From assembly GCF_900176275.1 (NCBI RefSeq), contig NZ_FWXD01000023.1, positions 1 to 63,697 on the forward strand: a stretch of DNA of 63,697 nucleotides. Direction: 5' to 3'. A model generated the notes under the pieces. That model searched no databases. It had not been told where the DNA came from and saw only the letters and a list, made by a program, of their open reading frames with translations. Made by a program: the position numbers and the translations under genes. The stretch comes from Andreprevotia lacus DSM 23236. Lineage in GTDB: Bacteria; Pseudomonadota; Gammaproteobacteria; Burkholderiales; Chitinibacteraceae. Of this stretch, positions 58,281 through 63,697 are shown piece by piece (position 1 is the stretch's first letter; every line of letters starts with the position of its first letter).

Positions 58281-58306
58281 ACCAAACGGTTAATTATCTG
58301 GTTGGT
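58281..58306 (-). promoter_or_regulatory. Candidate ArsR operator
   Basis: ACCAAAC and GTTGGT form an inverted repeat across an A/T-rich spacer immediately upstream of arsR. On the minus strand GATAAT inside it could be a -10. Autoregulation is inferred. Confidence 0.4.
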
Positions 58307-58388
58307 AAATTAATTTGCTTGAAGCGCCATGTCAAGGAGCTTGGCATGAGGGCACCAGCGATTCATGATCCAGCTACAAGGAGGTGCC

Positions 58389-58730
58389 ATGAACGATGAC
58401 TTGATCGCATTGATGACCATGGCCTGGTTTCTGCTGCTGGTGGGCTGGCCGGGATTGATGGCCGTTGCTCTGGCTGGCTGGGGTGTCCTGAGTGCCTGGG
58501 CGGTGTGGCGGAACAAGCGGCGACTGGCTCGCTTGAGTGTCATATGCGTGGTGGTACTGCTGCTGGGGGCTTACGCTGGTTTGTGGTCCGAGTGGCCGCG
58601 TCAGGTCGGAGGCTGGACTGGCGGAGTGTTGCAGTTTGCCATCATCTTTCTTCCTCCTTTGGCGGAGGTGTGCCTGCTCTTCGCGCTGAGCCGCCTGTGT
58701 CTGAGGCGGCCCACAAATATCGCAGGCTAG
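58389..58730 (+). CDS. Small integral membrane protein, unknown
   Basis: A 113-aa protein with three predicted membrane helices (about 8-38, 48-68 and 82-105) and basic loops. No family recognised. A strong AAGGAGGT supports ATG 58389. Its stop overlaps the convergent serine hydrolase stop in the shared CTAG. Confidence 0.75.
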   Translation: MNDDLIALMTMAWFLLLVGWPGLMAVALAGWGVLSAWAVWRNKRRLARLSVICVVVLLLGAYAGLWSEWPRQVGGWTGGVLQFAIIFLPPLAEVCLLFALSRLCLRRPTNIAG

Positions 58731-60076
58731 TTGGCCTGTCCGCGTGTCGCGCTGATTGCCGCTGCAATCACCCTGTCCATGCCCGGCTGCAAGCCATCCG
58801 GGTGATGCGCCGCCCCCAGCCGCACGATCACCAGTTTTTCCGATGGCATGACGATGACGAACTGGCCCATATAGCCCATGGCAAACAAGGTATCGCGCGG
58901 CGCGGAGGGAAAGCCCCAGGGCAGCCCCCAAGGTCCGTCGCCGTCGGCCTGGTTGGTCCAGAAGCCCGCGCCATAGCCGGTATCCAGCGTGCGGCTGGCG
59001 CTGTAGCGCGCCCAGCCCTCGGGCAGGATGCGCTGGCCGTTGGCCATGCCATCGTCGAGGTAAAGCTGGCCAAAGCGCGCCCAGCTGCGCGCCGGCATCA
59101 GCATGAAGGCGGCGCCGGACGGGGTGCCGGTAGGGTCGAATTCCATGGTGACGTTGCGCATGCCCAGCGGGCCGAACAGTTCGCGGTCGGCAAAGCGGTG
59201 CACGGCCGCCGCATCGCCGCCGGCGGCATCGCGCAGGATGCGTGACAGCAGCAGGTAGTTGCCGTCGGTGTAGTCCCAGTGGCTGCCAGGTGCATGCGCC
59301 AGTGGGCGACTGGCGGCAAAGCCGGCCATGTCACGCTCGATGAAACTCATGCGCGAGGTGGCATCAAAGCCTGAATTGGTCTGCGGCAAGTCCAGTCCGC
59401 TGGTCTGGCGCAGCAGCTGATCGATAGTGATAGCGCTGCGGCCATCGTGCTGCCATTCGCTCAGCGGCGCGGGCTGCTGTACGGATAGCGTGCCCTGCCG
59501 CACCAGGATGCCGAACAGCGCATTAGTGACCGACTTGCTGGCAGAAAAACCCAGCAGTGGTGTATCGGGGCCGATGCCGGGTGCGTAGCGCTCGGCCACG
59601 ATGCGGCCGTTTTTCATGATGACCACCGCATGAGTGGCGATGTGCGGCGGCTGCGTGCGCTCGGCAAACGCCAGATCCAGCACATGGGCGAGTGCCGGCG
59701 TGGCTGGGACGAGCACGGCATCGGCGCTTGTGGCTGGCGGGTTGTCCACCTGCGGGGGGATTGCGCCCAGCGTGCAGCCGCTGCCCGGCCGGTAGTAGGC
59801 GGTGTTGGGGTAGTGGCCGGCAACATCGGCGGCGACGAGCTGCCGCTCGCGGTCCACCCGGTAGTGCAGTGCATCGCCCAGCAGCCACATGCTGCCGGTG
59901 GGTGCAATGCGCTCGGCATACACGCGAGCTGGATCAAGGCCGGATACAAAAGCCTCGCTGCAGATCAGGTGGCTGGTAAAACCGCTGGCAACTTGTTGCG
60001 GCTGGGCGGGTAACAGCCAGGTGCAGCCAGCCAGTTGCACAAACAGGGCTAGGGAGAGCAGGCGAGTGGGGCGCAT
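58727..60076 (-). CDS. Beta-lactamase-family serine hydrolase, lipoprotein
   Basis: A 449-aa lipoprotein (lipobox LAGC near residue 17) with the class C beta-lactamase/esterase fold. SASK in GFSASKSVTNALFGIL is the nucleophile motif, and WDYTDGNYLLL contains the tyrosine motif. Members are esterases, transpeptidase-like enzymes or peptidases; substrate is not predictable. ATG 60076 (MRPTRLLS) gives the lipobox; an upstream in-frame start is less likely. Confidence 0.88.
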   Translation of the reverse strand: MRPTRLLSLALFVQLAGCTWLLPAQPQQVASGFTSHLICSEAFVSGLDPARVYAERIAPTGSMWLLGDALHYRVDRERQLVAADVAGHYPNTAYYRPGSGCTLGAIPPQVDNPPATSADAVLVPATPALAHVLDLAFAERTQPPHIATHAVVIMKNGRIVAERYAPGIGPDTPLLGFSASKSVTNALFGILVRQGTLSVQQPAPLSEWQHDGRSAITIDQLLRQTSGLDLPQTNSGFDATSRMSFIERDMAGFAASRPLAHAPGSHWDYTDGNYLLLSRILRDAAGGDAAAVHRFADRELFGPLGMRNVTMEFDPTGTPSGAAFMLMPARSWARFGQLYLDDGMANGQRILPEGWARYSASRTLDTGYGAGFWTNQADGDGPWGLPWGFPSAPRDTLFAMGYMGQFVIVMPSEKLVIVRLGAAHHPDGLQPGMDRVIAAAISATRGQAN

Positions 60077-60179
60077 GAGGAGTCCGGGGTGGAGGCAGGT
60101 GCCCCAGCTTGCTCCTGGCCGCAATCATGCTCTCGCCGAGTTTGAAAATCGGCTGGTCGAATCCTGCAAACCGGCGTTT

Positions 60180-61073
60180 TCAGCCGACAGCAGGGCCGGC
60201 GCGCAGCCCCTGCACCAGCGCATCGAATACCACTTTGCAGCGCAGGCTGCTGCGCAGGTCGGCATGCATGACCACCCAGGTGGGCAGCGGCAACGCAAAT
60301 TCTTGCGCAAACAAGCGCACCAGTCCCGACCCGGGTTGCACCAGCCGCGTCTGGCATACGCCGATGCCGGCGCCGGCGCGCAGCAGCGCGCGCTGTGCCA
60401 GATCGTTATCACTGCGCCAGGCAAAATTGGCACGCTGCCAGAGCGAAAAGCGCTGCGCGGCGCTGCGCAAGAAGGGTGTTTCGGTATCGAAGCCGATCAG
60501 CGCGTGGCCGGCCAGCGCCTCCAGCGTGGTGGGGGTGCCGTGCTGCTGCAGGTAGCGCTCGTGCGCATAGAGGCCGATCACCGCATCGTCGACGCGGGCT
60601 GCCAGCAATACATCTTGCTGAGGTGGCGTCATGCGCACGGCGATGTCGGCCTCGCGCAGCACCAGGTCCTGCACGCGGTTGCTCAGCAGCAGTTCGATCT
60701 CGAGATGCGGATAACGGTCGCGCAGCGGCGCCAGCAGCGGCGGCAGTACTTCAACGCCGACGATCTCGCTGGCCGAGATGCGCACCGGCCCGCGTGCCTC
60801 GCTGCCCAGTCCGTGCGCCATGCGTTCCAGTGCGGCTGCGGTGCTGTGCATGGCCTCGGCATGCGGGCGCAGCGCCAGGGCGGCATCGGTGGGCAACAGG
60901 CCGGCCTGCGAGCGCGTGAACAGCGTTTGCCCCAGTGCCGCCTCCAGCGCCGAGATATGCCGGCCCACGGTCGGCTGGGTCAAGTCCAGTGCGCGTGCTG
61001 CGGCGGACAGCGAGCCTTCCTGCAGCACGGCCAGCAGGGAGCGGTAAAGCTCCCACGGTATGGTATTGGTCAT
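60180..61073 (-). CDS. LysR-family transcriptional regulator
   Basis: A 297-aa regulator with an N-terminal HTH (LLAVLQEGSLSAAARALDLTQPTVGRHISALE) and a ligand-binding C-terminus. It is divergent from a NAD-dependent epimerase gene, its likely target. A -10-like TATACT ends seven bases before the ATG and no ribosome binding site is seen, so the mRNA may be leaderless. Confidence 0.93.
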   Translation of the reverse strand: MTNTIPWELYRSLLAVLQEGSLSAAARALDLTQPTVGRHISALEAALGQTLFTRSQAGLLPTDAALALRPHAEAMHSTAAALERMAHGLGSEARGPVRISASEIVGVEVLPPLLAPLRDRYPHLEIELLLSNRVQDLVLREADIAVRMTPPQQDVLLAARVDDAVIGLYAHERYLQQHGTPTTLEALAGHALIGFDTETPFLRSAAQRFSLWQRANFAWRSDNDLAQRALLRAGAGIGVCQTRLVQPGSGLVRLFAQEFALPLPTWVVMHADLRSSLRCKVVFDALVQGLRAGPAVG

Positions 61074-61080
61074 GCAAAAA

Positions 61081-61111
61081 AGTATAGCCGCGGTAAATTG
61101 TTAGGCAATTT
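61081..61111. promoter_or_regulatory. LysR promoter and operator in the divergent gap
   Basis: Minus strand: TATACT at 61081-61086 with TTGCCT at 61103-61108, 16-bp spacer. AAATTG-ttagg-CAATTT at 61095-61111 is a 6-bp-arm inverted repeat of T-N11-A type overlapping this -35, a fitting LysR autoregulatory box. Confidence 0.6.
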
Positions 61112-61169
61112 TAAATGAATGAGCTGCGGCGCAGAATGCAATCACCAACCCATACACGAGGTGATCGAC

Positions 61170-62150
61170 ATGAATGCAACGAACAAGGTACTGGTGGTGG
61201 GCGCCAGCGGCGGCATCGGTGGCGAAGTGGCGCGGCAACTGCGTGATGCCGGCTGGCAGGTGCGCGGGCTCAAGCGCCAGCTGGGGGCGCCGGTGGTGCA
61301 CAAAGACGGCATCGAATGGCGTGATGGCGATGCCATGAACGCCGCCGACGTGGCCAAGGCCGCTGCTGGCTGCTGCGTGATCGTGCATGCGGTCAACCCG
61401 CCCGGCTATCGCCGCTGGGGTGAGCTGGTGCTGCCCATGCTGGACAACACCATTGCTGCTGCGCGGGCCAACCGCGCCACCATCGTGTTGCCCGGCACCG
61501 TCTACAACTACGGCCCCGATGCCTTCCCGCTGATCAGCGAGGACGCCCCGCAGCAGCCGCGCACCCGCAAGGGCGCGATACGCGTGGATATGGAGCGCCG
61601 GCTGGAAGCGGCTGCTGCCAGCGGCGAAGCGCGCGTGATCATCGTGCGGGCCGGCGATTTCTTCGGCCCCAGTGCCGGCAACAGCTGGTTTGCCCAGGGC
61701 ATGGTCAAGCCCGGCCAGCCGGTGAAACTGGTCAACTTGCCCGGCCCTGGTGTCGGCCACCAGTTTGCCTATCTGCCCGATGTGGCGCAGACCATGTTGC
61801 GCCTGCTGGCGCGGCGCGATGCGCTGCCGGCCTTCGCCCGCTACCACATGCAAGGGCACTGGGATGCCGACGGCAGCCAGCTCGCCCAATCCGTGCAGCG
61901 CGTGGTGGCGCAGCAAGGCGGTGGCAAGCCGGCAATCAAACCCTTCCCGTGGTGGATGATCCGCCTGGCCTCGCCGCTGGTGGCTACGCTGCGCGAGCTG
62001 CTGGAAATGCGCTACCTGTGGCGCGAACCGGTGCGCATGGACAACGCCCGCCTGGTGGCGGTGTTGGGCGAAGAGCCGCACACACCGCTGGATGTAGCGG
62101 TTAAAAATACGCTGGTGGGGATGGGGTGCCTGCCGGCGGCGGCCGCTTGA
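61170..62150 (+). CDS. NAD(P)-binding epimerase/reductase-like protein
   Basis: A 326-aa Rossmann protein: VLVVGASGGIGGEVARQL (NAD(P) site) at the N-terminus, TIVLPGTVYNYGPDAF with a YxxxD-like catalytic area in the middle. It belongs to the extended SDR / NAD-dependent epimerase group; substrate unknown. GAGGTG precedes ATG 61170. Divergent from its LysR neighbour. Confidence 0.88.
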   Translation: MNATNKVLVVGASGGIGGEVARQLRDAGWQVRGLKRQLGAPVVHKDGIEWRDGDAMNAADVAKAAAGCCVIVHAVNPPGYRRWGELVLPMLDNTIAAARANRATIVLPGTVYNYGPDAFPLISEDAPQQPRTRKGAIRVDMERRLEAAAASGEARVIIVRAGDFFGPSAGNSWFAQGMVKPGQPVKLVNLPGPGVGHQFAYLPDVAQTMLRLLARRDALPAFARYHMQGHWDADGSQLAQSVQRVVAQQGGGKPAIKPFPWWMIRLASPLVATLRELLEMRYLWREPVRMDNARLVAVLGEEPHTPLDVAVKNTLVGMGCLPAAAA

Positions 62151-62160
62151 TCCGCTGCGC

Positions 62161-62460
62161 TCAGGCGCCAGCGATTACCTGCATGGCGAGCTGTTCACTG
62201 CGGAAGGCCGTGGGCGTCAAGCCGGTCTCTGCCTTGAACGCCCGGTTGAACGGCCCCAGCGACTGAAAGCCAGCATCCATGGCGATGGTGAGGATGGGTA
62301 CTTCGGCTTGTGCGGTGTCGGCCAGTGCCTGGCGGGCATCGGCAATACGGTAGCTGTTCACGAAGGCGTTGAAGTTGCGCCAGCCCAGCCCTTGGTTGAT
62401 GAGCTGGCGCAGCTTGTATTCGGGTAGCTGCATGTGCTGCGCAACGGTGGCGATGGTCAG
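62161..62460 (-). pseudogene. AraC-family regulator, 3' part, split by IS110
   Basis: The last 99 codons of an AraC/XylS-type regulator. The frame reads LTIATVAQHMQLPEYKLRQL then the second helix-turn-helix (AGFQSLGPFNRAFKAETGLTP) and ends at 62161. Its frame continues upstream straight into the IS110 end at 62460 without a start codon of its own; the gene's 5' part resumes at 63684 (below). The insertion removes at least the N-terminal ligand domain from this copy's reading frame, so function is probably lost. Confidence 0.88.
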
Positions 62461-63467
62461 ATACCGTCTTGAAGGTCAAGCCTCGGCATCGCCATTTCTG
62501 CATTGAATGGCATGCCTGAGCGCACCACCCCAAAGATCAGATGTGCCAGCTTGCGCATGGCCGCGCCAACCACGGCCTTGGGCGCCAAGCCGTTGGCGCG
62601 CAGTCGTTCGCCGAATGCCTGCAAAGCAGGATTGTGGCGCAGCGCCACCAGCGCCGGCATGTAGAGTGCGGTGCGCGCACTGCGGTGACCGGCACGGCTG
62701 AGCATGGTCCGGCCTCTCACCGAACTGCCCGATTGCCGTTGCCGGGGCGAGACGCCCAGCCAGGCGGCCAGCGCTTTGGCGGATTCGAAACGGCGCACGT
62801 CGCCCACATAGGCCAGCATCTTGGCGGCAGTGGTGTTGCCAATGCCGGGAATGCTGGTCATCAGCATGGCATCGCGCTTCAAACCGGGGTGATGATCCAG
62901 ATGGTCGTCGATGTCTTGTGCGATGCGGGCGATCTCTTGCGCCAGCCAGTCCAGATGATGCTGGATCGAATCGACCAGCGCCGCTTGCTGCATGGCCAAG
63001 GCGGCTTCCTGGCGGTTCTTCTCCTGCTGCTGGATGTCTTTGAGCGCCTGCAGCCGATCCACCCAGGCGCGCAAGGTGCGGTATTCCGCAGGCGGTGGCG
63101 TCCAGCATTCGGGCTGCATGACACTGCAAAAGCGCGCCAGCAGCGCGGCATCGACCGAATCGGTCTTGTTCCGGCTCAGCTCGCTTTGCGCAAAGCCCTT
63201 GATGCGTGCCGGGTTGACGATACTGACCGGCCAGCCCCGATCGGCCAGCGCCGTCGCAACCGTTTCCGAATAGGGACCGGTGGCTTCCATGCACAGATGG
63301 CTGTTGGTCGGCGTGGCATCGCGGTCCAGCAACCACTGCTGCAACTGCTGGTGGCCCTCCCGCGTATTGGGCACCACCTTGGACTTGTATTTGCCGTTGA
63401 CCAGCAAAGCCAGATCCAGCTTGAGTTTGGCGACATCAATACCGATAAAGCAGCGCAGATCGTTCAT
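62457..63467 (-). CDS. IS110-family transposase (DEDD / Tnp_20)
   Basis: Recombinase of 336 aa that inserts and excises the element with a bridge RNA. The N-terminal RuvC-like DEDD tetrad is visible: D11 in FIGIDVAKLK, E61 in CMEATGPY, D103 and D106 in NKTDSVDAALLA. The C-terminal Transposase_20 domain shows SIPGIGNTTAAKMLAYVGDVRRF, and GSSVRGRTMLSRAG supplies the conserved serine region. The stop codon TGA is made by the T of the CT core plus GA of the target DNA, so the element does not encode its own stop. Confidence 0.95.
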   Translation of the reverse strand: MNDLRCFIGIDVAKLKLDLALLVNGKYKSKVVPNTREGHQQLQQWLLDRDATPTNSHLCMEATGPYSETVATALADRGWPVSIVNPARIKGFAQSELSRNKTDSVDAALLARFCSVMQPECWTPPPAEYRTLRAWVDRLQALKDIQQQEKNRQEAALAMQQAALVDSIQHHLDWLAQEIARIAQDIDDHLDHHPGLKRDAMLMTSIPGIGNTTAAKMLAYVGDVRRFESAKALAAWLGVSPRQRQSGSSVRGRTMLSRAGHRSARTALYMPALVALRHNPALQAFGERLRANGLAPKAVVGAAMRKLAHLIFGVVRSGMPFNAEMAMPRLDLQDGI

Positions 63468-63683
63468 CGTTCTTGGCCTTCCTCGTATGCGAGCTTGGCG
63501 CGCGTGTATTCCGCTTGGCGCTGGCTCAGGTTACCGTTCGGACTGAATGAACGAGAAACGGGCAGGTGTGCTTATCTGACCCACAGGCTTGTTGAGCGTA
63601 CTCAATGGCCTAAAGTCTTGCCAGCATCATTCTGCCCGGCCTGCTCTGGCACCATGGTAGCTGTGTCGGGGCTGGCTGTATCA
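62461..63683 (-). mobile_element. IS110-family insertion sequence, complete (1223 bp)
   Basis: Boundaries follow from the AraC frame and the repeated GTATCT on the minus strand at both junctions: CT at 62459-62460 and at 63684-63685. Removing one CT and the 1223 bp rejoins AAG-ACC-TCG-TAT-CTG-ACC in frame with AraC. Short right end, about 215-bp non-coding left end before the transposase start, as in IS110 (not IS1111) elements. No terminal inverted repeats, as expected. Confidence 0.82.
63468..63683 (-). ncRNA. Candidate bridge RNA region of the IS110 element
   Basis: Non-coding left end, transcribed toward the transposase. On the RNA-sense strand GGTCAGATA (63573-63581) is the exact reverse complement of TATCTGACC across the empty target core, fitting a right target guide. 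Further on ACGGTA (63532-63537) copies the element's right-end GACGGTAT, fitting a left donor guide, and CAAG (63514-63517) can pair with the left-end CTTG. No clear left target guide was found. RNA ends unknown. Confidence 0.6.
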
Positions 63684-63697
63684 AGATACGAGGTCTT
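63684..63697 (-). pseudogene. AraC-family regulator, 5' side of the IS insertion (fragment)
   Basis: The last 14 bases of the window read, on the minus strand, AAG ACC TCG TAT CT: the AraC codons immediately before the insertion. The rest of the gene's 5' end lies outside the window. Confidence 0.65.

Overview
The window looks like a chromosomal segment of a GC-rich betaproteobacterium of the order Neisseriales, probably a chitin degrader of the Chitinibacteraceae/Chromobacteriaceae type. This is inferred from gene content and order (lipA-lipB-ybeD-dat-dacA, gmk-rpoZ-spoT, yicC-kinase-PP2C-rph-rdgB-hemW, pcnB-folK-panB-panC) and from the secreted GH18 chitinase at the left edge. No database search was possible. 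Almost all of it is housekeeping chromosome. The only clear mobile DNA is an IS110-type element at the right edge.

Layout. 1-1.4 kb: 3' part of a chitinase. 1.5-2.9 kb: fliD alone. 3.2-5.5 kb: groES-groEL behind a perfect CIRCE operator. 5.9-9.9 kb: accessory genes (Bro-N-like membrane protein, ankyrin protein, thioesterase, WG-repeat lipoprotein). 9.9-14.8 kb (minus): dacA, aminotransferase, ybeD, lipB, lipA, preceded by a PhzF-family gene. 15-19.2 kb: pcnB-folK and panB-transglutaminase-panC. 19.3-22 kb (minus): amine oxidase and an orphan TRAP receptor. 22.2-27 kb: a large hybrid histidine kinase overlapping a GGDEF response regulator. 27.2-30 kb: LysE exporter and PhoX-type phosphatase. 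30-34.3 kb (minus): thiS-thiG, then gmk-rpoZ-spoT. 34.4-36 kb: flagellin. 36.4-43.9 kb: yicC, Ser/Thr kinase and PP2C, rph, dusA, retropepsin-like protease, rdgB, a small gene, hemW. 44-48.5 kb: YqjD/E/K-like envelope operon, ridA, trmB, flgP-flgT. 48.5-53 kb (minus): birA-coaX-SPOR, hslV, STAS protein. 53.2-56.7 kb: giant DUF748 protein. 56.8-62.2 kb: SRPBCC/ArsR module, serine hydrolase, LysR/NAD-epimerase pair. 62.2-63.7 kb: an AraC-family gene split by the IS110 element.

Themes. Motility genes are scattered (fliD, fliC, flgP-flgT) rather than clustered. Flagellin has a consensus-perfect sigma-54 promoter and an unusual EF-hand-like loop in its variable domain. Cofactor synthesis is well represented: lipoate (lipB/lipA), pantothenate and CoA (panB, panC, coaX), folate (folK), thiazole (thiS/thiG), and a HemW-type heme protein. 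Signalling is represented by the hybrid kinase plus diguanylate cyclase, the kinase/phosphatase pair and SpoT. The most distinctive sequence-level result is the IS110 insertion. Both ends can be placed to the base, the interrupted AraC reading frame can be rebuilt through a CT core, and the non-coding end contains a 9-nt complement of the empty target, as expected for a bridge-RNA guide.
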